Assembly (NCBI RefSeq): GCF_003726095.1
Contig: NZ_CP026031.1
Coordinates: 248,001-312,000, forward strand
Reading direction: 5' to 3'
Origin: Niallia circulans
GTDB lineage: Bacteria > Bacillota > Bacilli > Bacillales > Cytobacillaceae
Length of the DNA stretch: 64,000 nucleotides
The translations under genes and the position numbers were made by a program. The notes beneath the pieces are model-generated. The model was not told where the DNA came from. It made no database searches and saw nothing but the letters and a program-made list of their open reading frames with translations. Shown here one piece after another: positions 16,847 to 25,218 of the stretch (its first letter is position 1; every line of letters starts with the position of its first letter).

Positions 16847-17001
16847 CTTTTTATTGGCTAGTAATCTTGTTGGAAATAGTGTAGAATAACTTAAAAAAAG
16901 TTTAAATAATCACAAGAGTTTAAATTTTTCGTGTTTCCATCGGCTTGTTTTCATGTTACATTTAAACAAGTTATGGATTCTAGCGGTGTGAAAGCCACAA
17001 G

Positions 17002-17050
17002 TTAGATTTTTCTATACATAAAAATATATACATATTTCTGAAAAATCTAA
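17002..17050 (+). promoter_or_regulatory. Inverted repeat in the leader of the MetE-like gene
   Basis: TTAGATTTTTC (17002-17012) and GAAAAATCTAA (17040-17050) form a perfect 11-bp stem around an AT-rich 27-nt loop. No T-run follows, so it is not a standard terminator. I saw no S-box (SAM riboswitch) core in the 16847-17092 gap, although S-box control is usual for related yxjG/yxjH genes of B. subtilis. An operator or an RNA switch of other type is possible. Confidence 0.4.
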
Positions 17051-17092
17051 TATTAAAGAGAGAGAAGAAATTTTACGGAGGTAGGGATTCAA

Positions 17093-18196
17093 ATGACAAA
17101 AACGATTATTAAAGCACCATTTAGAGCAGATCACGTAGGAAGTTTACTGCGTCCTCAATCTATTCATGATGCTAGAAAGAAGTTTGCAGATGGAGTTATT
17201 TCAGCAGAAGAACTACGTGCAGTAGAAACAGAAGAAATTAAACGTATTGTGGACAAGCAGATTGAGGTTGGTCTTCAAGCCGTTACGGATGGAGAGTTCC
17301 GCCGCAGATTTTGGCATACTGATTTCATGGAGCATTTAACAGGAGTAGAAGGCTATGTACCAGACCATGGTTATAAATTTAATGGGGTTGAAACGGAAGC
17401 TTACGATGTGCGAGTAACAGGAAAAGTATCTTTTAATCCTGATCATCCTCATTTAAAAGATTTTAAAGAATTCTATGAGATTGTGGGCGATCGTGCCGTT
17501 GCAAAAATGACCATTCCAAGTCCAAACCAATTTTTCAATGCGGGTATCCGTAATGAAGAAATCTATCCGGATATTGAAGATTATGCAAATGATATTATCC
17601 AAGCTTATCGTGATGCTGTTCAAGCATTCTATGAGGCAGGCTGCCGTTATCTACAATTTGATGATGTATATATTGCAGGACTTTGTGCTCCAAAGCTGCC
17701 ATTTGCAAAAAGTGAGTTAGAAAGACAAGAATTAATTGACCTAGCTTTACGTGTGGTGAATGGTGTTCTAGAAGGAAAGCCAGAAGATTTAATCGTAACA
17801 ACACATCTTTGCCGTGGAAACTATCAATCTACTTGGGCGTTTGAAGGTCCATATGATAAAATCGCTCCTAGCTTCTTTGCAAAAGAAAAAGTAGATGGTT
17901 TCTTCTTGGAGTATGATGATGAGCGTTCCGGTGGATTCAGGCCACTTGAATTTGTACCAAATGGAGGTCCACAAGTAGTTTTAGGTGTATTCACATCAAA
18001 AACTGGTGAATTAGAAGATAAAGAAGCAATCAAAGCACGTGTAGAAGAAGCTTCTAAATACGTTGCCCTTGAACAGCTTTGTATCAGCCCGCAATGTGGA
18101 TTTGCTTCAACCCATCACGGAAACATCTTATCAGAAGAAGAACAATGGAATAAATTAAAATATATTGTAGATGTAGCGAAAGAGATTTGGGGATAA
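17093..18196 (+). CDS. Short cobalamin-independent methionine synthase-like protein (YxjG/YxjH type)
   Basis: A 367-residue UROD/MetE-like barrel corresponding to the C-terminal catalytic half of MetE. Blocks include FRADHVGSLLRP at the start, VTDGEFRRRFWHTDF, MTIPSPNQFF, YLQFDDVY, THLCRGNYQS (metal-binding histidine/cysteine region), FLEYDDERSGGFRPLEF, and ISPQCGFAST with the second zinc-ligand cysteine. The zinc site is therefore intact, consistent with methyl transfer to a homocysteine-like thiol. The methyl donor of these core-only enzymes is less certain than for full MetE. The ATG at 17093 follows ACGGAGG. It is monocistronic with a strong terminator. Confidence 0.87.
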   Translation: MTKTIIKAPFRADHVGSLLRPQSIHDARKKFADGVISAEELRAVETEEIKRIVDKQIEVGLQAVTDGEFRRRFWHTDFMEHLTGVEGYVPDHGYKFNGVETEAYDVRVTGKVSFNPDHPHLKDFKEFYEIVGDRAVAKMTIPSPNQFFNAGIRNEEIYPDIEDYANDIIQAYRDAVQAFYEAGCRYLQFDDVYIAGLCAPKLPFAKSELERQELIDLALRVVNGVLEGKPEDLIVTTHLCRGNYQSTWAFEGPYDKIAPSFFAKEKVDGFFLEYDDERSGGFRPLEFVPNGGPQVVLGVFTSKTGELEDKEAIKARVEEASKYVALEQLCISPQCGFASTHHGNILSEEEQWNKLKYIVDVAKEIWG

Positions 18197-18215
18197 GATA
18201 GGTTTATAGGAGGAT

Positions 18216-18255
18216 AAAAGAGGCACATACTCATATTAAATGTGCCTCTTTTTTT
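18216..18255 (+). terminator. Terminator of the MetE-like gene
   Basis: Perfect 13-bp stem AAAAGAGGCACAT (18216-18228) / ATGTGCCTCTTTT (18240-18252) followed by more T residues. Confidence 0.9.
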
Positions 18256-18318
18256 AGCAACTTCTATAAAAAGATATAATAAGGTTATGAAGTTTGTTTT
18301 AGAAGAGAGGAATAGCAG

Positions 18319-18794
18319 ATGCAATGGAGTAAGTTAAAGACCAAAATGGAAGGTTTTATTAGTGAAAAATTAAAAGATAGAATGCAAATTCATATTACTG
18401 CTTATCGAAAATTCCATGATAGCCCAAGAAGGATTTGGATAACTTTTGATAAGAACGATTAAAGCCAATTCCGTATGAGGCGGATTGGTGGAAAATGTAT
18501 GAATCAGAGGAGCGACAAGAATTGGTAAGAGCTTCTGAAGAGGCAGAACAAAGTCTCTTAACTGCAAATATAATGGATAGTGGGTATGTCTATCAATCCT
18601 TTCTTGATTATTGCTCTCTTTCTATAGATCATGCTTTACATTCTGAGAATGAATTTATTAGAGCTTTTGCTATGGTTGATAGGAGGATTGGAAAAAGGAG
18701 ATTAAGTAATATAGATAGAAAGACACTGAATCATCCATTAATTAGTAAATTTTATCAAATACGATGTCAGGTAGAAAAAATGGCAAAAAGATAA
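18319..18794 (+). pseudogene. Frameshifted SF0329-like family gene
   Basis: An N-terminal fragment (MQWSKLKTKMEGFISEKLKD... to WITFDKND, 18319-18462) ends in TAA. The next frame continues the same protein at once with KPIPYEADWWKMYESEERQELV... through RAFAMVDRRIGKRRLSN to 18794. Inserting one base near 18460 joins the halves into a protein of about 158 residues. The pattern WSKLK...WITFDK...RALAMFDRRLGKRRL is that of small SF0329-family proteins of unknown function, as far as I recall. An AGAGAGG site precedes the ATG. Either a recent pseudogene or a sequence error. Confidence 0.72.
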
Positions 18795-18830
18795 CGGATT
18801 AGCTACTGTCTAATTGGTTATCTTTTTGCC
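18782..18830. terminator. Bidirectional terminator between pseudogene and histidine kinase
   Basis: Perfect 14-bp stem GGCAAAAAGATAAC (18782-18795) / GTTATCTTTTTGCC (18817-18830) with further inner pairing ATTAG/CTAAT; it contains the stop of the upstream gene. Confidence 0.8.
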
Positions 18831-18844
18831 ATCTTCAAACAAGC

Positions 18845-19876
18845 TTAGAGCCTCACCATAAAAATACTCCCTTTTCCTTTTTCACTCTCCACATAAATTT
18901 TCCCGTTACATAGTTCGACGATTCTCTTTACTAGTGCTAATCCTAAACCATTTCCCGATTGGGAATGAGAGGTATCGCCTTGATAAAATTTATCAAAAAG
19001 ACGTTTTTTTGTTTGGTCATCCATTCCAGGACCATTATCGTGAATCGAAAAACAAACTTCTTCTTTGAACTTAGTGAGATGTATTGTTATGTTTCCGCCA
19101 ATTTCGGAAAACTTAATAGCGTTATCTAAAAGATTTAGCCAAATTTGCTGAGTTAAATCTTCATTTCCGTGATAAGTAACTTCATCAAGCTCGACATCTA
19201 TGACTATATCTTTTGCGGACCATTTTGGTTCCATCAATACAATCGTTTTTCGAATTTGCTCATCTAATCGAAATGGAGTTTTTTCGGTAATAATCTCGAG
19301 ATTTTCATACTTTGATAGGATGAGTACATTTGTAGAGAGTGCAGCTAAGCGCTCAGACTCGGTAATGATTATATCAAGATATTCTTGTCTTTCCTCTTCC
19401 GTTAAGTTATTTTCTTTTAGTAATTTTGCGAAACCGCGTAATGAAACAATAGGTGTTTTGAATTCATGAGAAAAATTATTAACAAAATCACTTCGTAATG
19501 TTTCAATTCCAGAAAGCTCTTGGGTCATTTTATTAAAGCTATGAGATAATTCTTCTAATTCGCCTATTCCCTTTATGTTAACTTGTACAGAGAAATCCCC
19601 GCTGGCTACTTTATGGGTTGCATCAATTACCGTCCGAATAGGATTTAATGCTTTCTTACTGAGAAAGGCTGTTAGGGAAGTCCCAAGTAAAATGCAAAAA
19701 CCTAAAAAGGCAATGAGCGGGAATACGGGAAGCTGACTATTGTCTGAAATAATCCCTAAATGCTGTAAAGCAAAAGTTATAACAGCAACAACTAGGACTG
19801 TTGCCATCATGACGCCAAAAACAAACATGACTAGTGTAATGGCAAGGCTTAAACGTTTTGTGAAAAATTCTCTCAT
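18845..19876 (-). CDS. Sensor histidine kinase (HAMP-HisKA-HATPase)
   Basis: A 343-residue membrane kinase. Two helices (about 11-38 and 49-71) are separated by only about ten residues, so almost no extracellular sensor exists, as in intramembrane-sensing kinases. A HAMP domain (72-125) follows, then a HisKA with phospho-acceptor H137 (NFSHEFKTP), and an ATPase domain with N-box LLDNAIKFS, G1 HDNGPGMDD and G2 GNGLGLALVK. Its ATG overlaps the regulator stop by 4 bases. No obvious target gene lies beside it. Confidence 0.92.
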   Translation of the reverse strand: MREFFTKRLSLAITLVMFVFGVMMATVLVVAVITFALQHLGIISDNSQLPVFPLIAFLGFCILLGTSLTAFLSKKALNPIRTVIDATHKVASGDFSVQVNIKGIGELEELSHSFNKMTQELSGIETLRSDFVNNFSHEFKTPIVSLRGFAKLLKENNLTEEERQEYLDIIITESERLAALSTNVLILSKYENLEIITEKTPFRLDEQIRKTIVLMEPKWSAKDIVIDVELDEVTYHGNEDLTQQIWLNLLDNAIKFSEIGGNITIHLTKFKEEVCFSIHDNGPGMDDQTKKRLFDKFYQGDTSHSQSGNGLGLALVKRIVELCNGKIYVESEKGKGSIFMVRL

Positions 19877-20547
19877 CCTTTTTTCACTGCCTTATAACCA
19901 AGTCCTCTGACTGTTAAAATTTCAAACTCTGGAAAATCACGAAGCTTGTCTCTTAATCGGTTAATGTGGACATTGAGTGTACGATCATCCGTTTCAGATT
20001 CCATTCCCCAGATTTCATCCATAAGCTGAATTCGAGTGAAAATCATATTTGGATATGATAATAGTTTAAACAATAAGAAAAACTCTTTAGGTGGTAAGGT
20101 AATAACATGATTCTCACGAGAAACGGTAAGGGCATCATAGTCGAGTACAGTTTTCCCGATTGTTAAACGATGCTCATTTACAATCTTCGCTCTCCGCAGC
20201 AGAGCCTTAATACGTAAAATCATTTCTTCTTCATCTACTGGTTTGGTCATATAATCATCCGTACCAACAAGAAATCCTTTTCGTTTATCTGCTGCCTCCT
20301 GCTTGGCGGTAACCATTAAAATAGGGAGGTTCTCCCACGTCTGCCGCAAATGCTGTGTTAATTCGTACCCGTTCATTTTGGGCATCATTAAATCGAGTAC
20401 AGCTAAATCAACATGCTCTTTTTCCATTATCTGAAGAGCTTCGATCCCATCTTTAGCTGCATAAGTCTGAAATCCATGGTGCTTTAAGACAGCACACATT
20501 AATTTTCTAGTATTTGTATCATCTTCTACCACGAGTATTTTAAACAT
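19873..20547 (-). CDS. OmpR-family response regulator
   Basis: A 224-residue regulator with a receiver domain (acidic pair at 9-10, phospho-acceptor D52 in LAVLDLMMP, TAK switch threonine, conserved K in MTKPVDEEE) and a winged-helix DNA-binding domain (RTLNVHINRLRDKL, VRGLGYK). It pairs with the kinase downstream by overlapping stop/start. A 10-bp inverted repeat lies 47-88 bases upstream of its start, a candidate autoregulatory site. The stimulus is unknown. Confidence 0.93.
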   Translation of the reverse strand: MFKILVVEDDTNTRKLMCAVLKHHGFQTYAAKDGIEALQIMEKEHVDLAVLDLMMPKMNGYELTQHLRQTWENLPILMVTAKQEAADKRKGFLVGTDDYMTKPVDEEEMILRIKALLRRAKIVNEHRLTIGKTVLDYDALTVSRENHVITLPPKEFFLLFKLLSYPNMIFTRIQLMDEIWGMESETDDRTLNVHINRLRDKLRDFPEFEILTVRGLGYKAVKKG

Positions 20548-20593
20548 CTAATACCTCCATTCATTTAAGTTATACCTATTTTATTATAAAAAT

Positions 20594-20635
20594 GTAAACT
20601 GAAAATTAATTTAGAGAAGTTTATATTCAGTTTAC
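20594..20635. promoter_or_regulatory. Inverted repeat between regulator and divergent small gene
   Basis: GTAAACTGAA (20594-20603) and TTCAGTTTAC (20626-20635) form a perfect 10-bp inverted repeat with a 22-bp centre, in the promoter gap shared by the response regulator (minus) and the small gene at 20725 (plus). The arm spacing of 32 bp (about three helical turns) suits dimeric regulator binding. Confidence 0.5.
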
Positions 20636-20724
20636 TTTACCACGGTATACTAAGAAACATAAAGAAGAAACCGGATAATCATTAAGTAGACATTTGGATA
20701 GGTAGTAGAGAGGAGATCGTTTTA

Positions 20725-20931
20725 ATGGGTTACACCATTTTATTTAGTTATTATGAAATAGTAGGAGAAGAAGCACATTTGATAGATGAATATAAACTTC
20801 CAGTTAAAGAACGAAAAGAGAGCTTAGAAACCTTATTAATAGAGCAGAACTACAAATTTATTGGAAATGTCGATTTATGGGGATTTCGTACTAGCAAATT
20901 TATGAATATTGCCGAGATTATTAAAAATTGA
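20725..20931 (+). CDS. Small hypothetical protein
   Basis: A 68-residue soluble protein (MGYTILFSYYEIVGEEAHLI...) with GAGAGGAG ten bases before its ATG. It looks like a compact alpha/beta protein; no motif is recognised. It is divergent from the two-component system and may share its regulatory region. Confidence 0.55.
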   Translation: MGYTILFSYYEIVGEEAHLIDEYKLPVKERKESLETLLIEQNYKFIGNVDLWGFRTSKFMNIAEIIKN

Positions 20932-21106
20932 AGCAGATAGCCGGAAAGATACATAAATGTCGTCTTTTAATAAGGTCTGCTCATTTATAAAAAAGTTTGA
21001 TTAAATTCCTGTGTAGATAGGCAAGATATTTCTGATTCGTAAACATGTCATATTCTTGCATAGAACTTTTAAAATCACTTTAGATAATTATGATAAAATA
21101 AGCGGA

Positions 21107-21548
21107 GGAGTTGGAGCTTAATATTGAAGGTATCGTTGAAGTTAACGAGAACCATTTCCAGTACTCTCAAAAAGGTCAACGTAGGATTTCGGAACGCAAA
21201 CCTCGTAAACGTGGCGGGAAATCCAACCTTTGAGGCATAAGCCACGAACAAGTTTGTGTTCTTATTGCAAGAGACCGTATCAAAGCAACTGTCTCAAAAG
21301 TAGCTTGTATGGGGCATGTCGTTAAAATGATAGTGGAGAGTATGATTGGCTCTAAACTGACAACTGATAATCTACTCGTTACAAGATGCTTGGAGAGCCT
21401 ATAAAACCTATGGAAAGGAAAAAGGATTAAAACATTATCGAATTAAATCAAACGATGGATAGACCGTTTTAAATGTGTAGATACAAAGTATCTCGACAAC
21501 TATCTCGCGTGGTTTTTGTTTGTAGATAACCGTAGTAAGAAAGCATAA
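21107..21548 (+). mobile_element. Decayed IS1595-family (ISXO2-like) transposase
   Basis: Pieces of one transposase are readable in shifting frames. They are EGIVEVNENHFQYSQKGQRR...RKPRKRGGKSN (ends in TGA), then ISHEQVCVLIARDRIKATVSK...MIGSKLTTDNLLV, then DAWRAYKTYGKEKGLKHYRI, and then RFKCVDTKYLDNYLAWFLFVDN to a TAA at 21548. At least two frameshifts, a stop and an internal deletion between KSNDG and WIDRFK remove the segment that normally contains the second catalytic region. Inverted terminal repeats were not found. The flanks 20932-21106 and 21549-21657 hold nothing else I recognise. It is an old, immobile remnant. Confidence 0.85.
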
Positions 21549-21657
21549 AACACAATATTAAAGAATTTCTGTTAACATCATTTGTATTTGAGATGACCGA
21601 CACTTATGATAGTTTACGCCTATCAAAGTTTAAAGCTTAGATTTTAGGAGGGAGAAT

Positions 21658-22071
21658 ATGGACGAAAAGCAAAAGGTTGTTGCAGTTGTAAATAAAAAAC
21701 AATTAGCTTCAGTTATGAACAACACGAAATGGGAGCAGTTGCAGAAATTTGTAATTGATACATTGCCGTTCACCCCACCTTATCAAGTTAAGTATGTATT
21801 AGAAGATGCTCCTTACCCAGAAACTTTTATAGAAGATGTATGGTATTGGGGTGATTGGGAACAGGGGCTGCGTCCGTTCTATTCCATAGAATGGTTGCGA
21901 ATCAGACCAAGGTATGTAAAAAGTAGAGGTAGACTTATTGAACCTGAAAGATTTGATATAACTGATGAATTCATAGAATTATTACAAAAGCTAAATATTC
22001 CGTTTGTTAAAGAAGATAGCATAATTTGTATTTATGGTTATGTTAAAAGTACAGAAACATTCAATTGTTAA
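21658..22071 (+). CDS. DUF6678-like hypothetical protein
   Basis: A 137-residue soluble protein with an aromatic core, EDVWYWGDWEQGLRPFYSIEWLRIRPRY, which I associate with family DUF6678 (function unknown). The family assignment is from memory. GGAGGGAG lies just before the ATG. It sits between a decayed transposase and a two-component system, a typical accessory site. Confidence 0.65.
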   Translation: MDEKQKVVAVVNKKQLASVMNNTKWEQLQKFVIDTLPFTPPYQVKYVLEDAPYPETFIEDVWYWGDWEQGLRPFYSIEWLRIRPRYVKSRGRLIEPERFDITDEFIELLQKLNIPFVKEDSIICIYGYVKSTETFNC

Positions 22072-22418
22072 GCCCTGAATGAAAAAGAGCGGGGATCCAA
22101 AAAAGGTTCCCCTACTTACTATCCATATTTGTACATTAAAATTTAACAGAGCCTTTGTTTTTAATAAATAAAACTAGCGAGTAAAGCATAATCAATCGGA
22201 TGCAATTGTTTTTTTATCGATCAAATACAGTTAAAAGAATATAAGAGAATGGCCCATGTTATAGTAGTTGCCTTTTTGCTATTACTGTTTATAGCTTGTT
22301 TAAACTTCAAGCTCTGCTCCCAAAACCAGGAGCAGAAACTATTAGACTCACCAGTTCATGAGACATTTTGCTGGGAAAATTCTTGAGAATTTATCTTTTT
22401 TTTACAATAAAGATAAAT
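22072..22418. other. Intergenic gap with three inverted repeats, no gene
   Basis: GGGGATCC/GGTTCCCC at 22091-22112 (one mismatch) may end the upstream gene. TCTGCTCC/GGAGCAGA lies at 22313-22336. AATTTATCTTT (22388-22398) pairs with AAAGATAAATT (22409-22419) beside the kinase stop. No coding sequence is supported here. Confidence 0.55.
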
Positions 22419-24140
22419 TTAATCATCAAGTAACGGAAGGAGTATTCTGATGGTTGTTCCCTTCTCAAGCTCAGTTCTTACTTTAATGGAACCGCCATGG
22501 AGTTCAATTAGCTTTTTTGTTATCGTCATACCGAGTCCTGTTCCGTTCATTGAGCTGCTTGTATTTGTTCCTCTGTAATAGCGTTCGAACAATCTGTTTA
22601 GTGTTTCATTATCCATGCCCACACCATTATCTTTAATCGTAATTACCAGCAAATGATGGTCAAGCTTTCCGATCGTTATTGTGACAGTCGTTTTTGGTGG
22701 ATTATACTTAATTGCATTTTCAATTAAGTTTTCCATAATGCGTTGGAACCACTTTGGATCTACTGCTGCAATCAGTTCCTTAGGGGAAGGCTGAAATACA
22801 AATTCATATTGCTGTCCTGCAGGCCCGTTCACATAGTGGATGACAGTTCGTCTGATTTGTTCATTTATTTCCACTTTTTCCTTGGCGATAGGAAAGCCCT
22901 CACTTCTAAGCTGATACGTTAAGGTCAAATCTTCCAGAAGCTGTTTCATGTAGTGCGCCTTTTCCTTGATTGTGCTAGAAAAAGTCCGAACTTCTTCTTC
23001 AGTCCATGAATATTGATCTGATTGTAGCATCTCAGCATATCCTCCTATAGAGGCAAGCGGCGTTTTTAAATCATGGGATAGTCCGCTAATCCACTCATCT
23101 CGAGCTTTGTTAGCCTTTCTTCTTAATTGTTTATTTTGTTCCAGCGATGTTGTCAATTGGATAAGTGTGGTAATCAATTCCTTATATATTTTATATTTCC
23201 GTTGTAGCTTTCCTTTTTTCGTAAGCATCATAGAGTGCTTGTTATGCCCTTCTTCATAATTTTCCTTCCCCAAATCTCCAATCCATTTCATGATGGTAAC
23301 AAGTGGAGCACCGAATTTATAACCAAACCAAATATTAAGCATAATTAACAATAAAAGAGCAAGCAAAAATAGGAAAAGAATTTTGTTCCCAGTATCTTGC
23401 ATTATTTCTGTATCGGATTGCAAGCTGTTTGTTTGGTCTGTACCTGTTAGAAGAACCTGACCTGTCTCTCTATTATAGTAGGCGGATACATCCTTTTGTT
23501 CGTTCTTAGTAAGCTGAAATAGTTCTTGGAAAGAGTACCTATCCTTTTGATTGTCTGCTTCATAACTGTCCTGAACTACACCATCTTTACTAACCAGCTG
23601 AACCCAACCGTGTTTATTGGTAATTGTTTTTCCTTGAGTATCGGTAATATTTAGTTGGTTTTTCTGCCAGTTTACTGCAACTTTAATAGTATTTAAAATG
23701 GACTTGCTGCCAACTTCCTTTCCATAAAGGACAATGAGGGGCTCAGCAGTATCTTGTTGAATTGACCACATATAGTAATGGTATGAATCATCTTCACTTT
23801 CCGAAAGTAGCAGGGCAAAGTCGATTTTGGAGAATGAGGTACCCTTTTGCAGATTATATGTTTTTATGGGATTTCCGTCCTCCGCCAAGATAGCAAGCCA
23901 ACCATTCTGTTTCCTGACTAAATCCTTTAAATCATTGGATATAGAAATATGACTATTTTTAACTGATATCCAGTCTTCCATATTAGATGAGTCAGCCTGA
24001 GTCAAGTCAGAGTATAGTTCGTTTTTCATGACAGTGAAACCAATAATTGCCCAAAATAATAAAAAAATAATGGATACGAGAAAAAAAACAAACAAAAGCT
24101 GAAAAAAGAATTGCAGGATGAATCGTTTGGTCATATTCAT
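22419..24140 (-). CDS. Sensor histidine kinase with large extracytoplasmic domain
   Basis: A 573-residue kinase. A first helix (about 9-35) and a second (about 250-272) flank a ~210-residue external sensor region of no recognised fold. No clear HAMP follows; a charged linker leads to HisKA (DEWISGLSHDLKTPLASIGGY) and an ATPase domain (ENLIENAIKYNPP, KDNGVGMDNET, GTGLGMTITKKLIELHGGS). It lies 1 base after the regulator gene on the same strand, and this pair is divergent from a small membrane protein and an ABC transporter, its probable targets. Confidence 0.92.
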   Translation of the reverse strand: MNMTKRFILQFFFQLLFVFFLVSIIFLLFWAIIGFTVMKNELYSDLTQADSSNMEDWISVKNSHISISNDLKDLVRKQNGWLAILAEDGNPIKTYNLQKGTSFSKIDFALLLSESEDDSYHYYMWSIQQDTAEPLIVLYGKEVGSKSILNTIKVAVNWQKNQLNITDTQGKTITNKHGWVQLVSKDGVVQDSYEADNQKDRYSFQELFQLTKNEQKDVSAYYNRETGQVLLTGTDQTNSLQSDTEIMQDTGNKILFLFLLALLLLIMLNIWFGYKFGAPLVTIMKWIGDLGKENYEEGHNKHSMMLTKKGKLQRKYKIYKELITTLIQLTTSLEQNKQLRRKANKARDEWISGLSHDLKTPLASIGGYAEMLQSDQYSWTEEEVRTFSSTIKEKAHYMKQLLEDLTLTYQLRSEGFPIAKEKVEINEQIRRTVIHYVNGPAGQQYEFVFQPSPKELIAAVDPKWFQRIMENLIENAIKYNPPKTTVTITIGKLDHHLLVITIKDNGVGMDNETLNRLFERYYRGTNTSSSMNGTGLGMTITKKLIELHGGSIKVRTELEKGTTIRILLPLLDD

Positions 24141-24141
24141 T

Positions 24142-24843
24142 TTATTTATAACCTTCTACAGATAATTTATAGCCGAGCCCTCTCACTGTCACGATATACT
24201 GCGGCTGGCTGGGATCTACTTCAATTTTTTCTCTAAGTTTGCGTATATGAACCATAATCGTGTTATCCTCTCCAAGAAAATTCTCGCCCCACACATTTTC
24301 ATAAAGTTGAGCTTTACTGAAAAGTTGATTAGGATGCTTGCAGAAATATAGTAGTAACTGATACACCTGTGCAGGCATGGAAACTTTAACTCCTCTTACC
24401 ATGACTTCTCCAGATGAACTATTTACAAATAAGTCACCATATTGATATGTAGTTGATTCCTTTACTGTATTAGCTGTATATCTTCTCAGATGAGCTTTCA
24501 CTCTCGCTACTACTTCCAATGGATTAAAGGGTTTGGTGATATAATCATCAGCACCTAATGCAAACCCTGAAAGTTTATCAAGGTCAGTGGACCGCGCTGT
24601 TAAGAAGAAGATGGTGGCATTTGTCTTTTCTCTAATGAAAGGACAAATATCAAAACCACTTCGATCTGGAAGCATGACATCTAGAAAAATTAAGCCGTAA
24701 TCGTTAACTGCACATAGTTGTAATGCTTCCTCCGCTGTTTCGGCAGTATCAATTCGCTCAAATCCTTCCTTCTGCAAAATAATCTTTAACATCTGGTGGA
24801 TAGCCTGTTCATCATCCACTATTAACAATCTTATCTTTTTCAT
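24142..24843 (-). CDS. OmpR-family response regulator
   Basis: A 233-residue regulator with a receiver domain (DDE at 10-12, phospho-acceptor D55 in LIFLDVMLPD, TARS, KPF) and a winged helix (EDNTIMVHIRKLREKI, VRGLGYKLS). I chose the ATG at 24843: AGGGAGAC precedes it, and this places the receiver at the N-terminus; an upstream in-frame ATG at 24900 would add 19 unlikely residues. Repeats of TTAAGG in the divergent gap are candidate binding sites. Confidence 0.93.
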   Translation of the reverse strand: MKKIRLLIVDDEQAIHQMLKIILQKEGFERIDTAETAEEALQLCAVNDYGLIFLDVMLPDRSGFDICPFIREKTNATIFFLTARSTDLDKLSGFALGADDYITKPFNPLEVVARVKAHLRRYTANTVKESTTYQYGDLFVNSSSGEVMVRGVKVSMPAQVYQLLLYFCKHPNQLFSKAQLYENVWGENFLGEDNTIMVHIRKLREKIEVDPSQPQYIVTVRGLGYKLSVEGYK

Positions 24844-24909
24844 ATAATTCGTCTCCCTAATGTCCAAATATAAAGATATCATATCATTTTTTATCCTCAT
24901 TATTAGAAA

Positions 24910-24978
24910 TTAAGGAAGAATTAAGGTTCTGATTTTAAAGGGTTAAGGTACGATAGATATAATTCTTATAGATTAAGG
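24910..24978. promoter_or_regulatory. TTAAGG direct repeats in the divergent promoter region
   Basis: TTAAGG occurs at 24910, 24921, 24943 and 24973. The first three are spaced 11 and 22 bp apart, i.e. one and two helical turns, with a degenerate element at the missing 24932 position. Direct repeats with an 11-bp period are the usual binding arrangement for OmpR/PhoB-type regulators such as the one encoded beside them. Confidence 0.6.
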
Positions 24979-24992
24979 AAATGAGGTGTAGA

Positions 24993-25163
24993 ATGAAAAA
25001 AGTATTTAGTGCTATAGCAACCGTAGCGGCCGTAATTATGCTTTCAAGACATATTGGAAATGAGTTTGCAGCTCAGAATTATTCTAGCTTAGCAATAATC
25101 CTGATGATTGGATTAATTGGTCAAATTCTCTTCCATTTTCGAGAGAAAAAAGTTAGTGATTAA
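24993..25163 (+). CDS. Small two-helix membrane protein
   Basis: A 56-residue protein, almost entirely two hydrophobic segments (KVFSAIATVAAVIML and SLAIILMIGLIGQILF) with a basic tail. The ATG at 24993 follows GAGGTG. It is first in a probable operon with the ABC permease and ATPase and divergent from the two-component system, so it may be an accessory or sensing component. No family recognised. Confidence 0.6.
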   Translation: MKKVFSAIATVAAVIMLSRHIGNEFAAQNYSSLAIILMIGLIGQILFHFREKKVSD

Positions 25164-25218
25164 GCAGCCTTTAAGAGAATCAGGATAAAATTTAGGATGA
25201 AAGAGAGAGTTTAATATT

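Noticed and set aside
16847..17092. S-box (SAM) riboswitch before the MetE-like gene
   Set aside because: The conserved S-box core and terminator pair are not visible; only an 11-bp inverted repeat is present.
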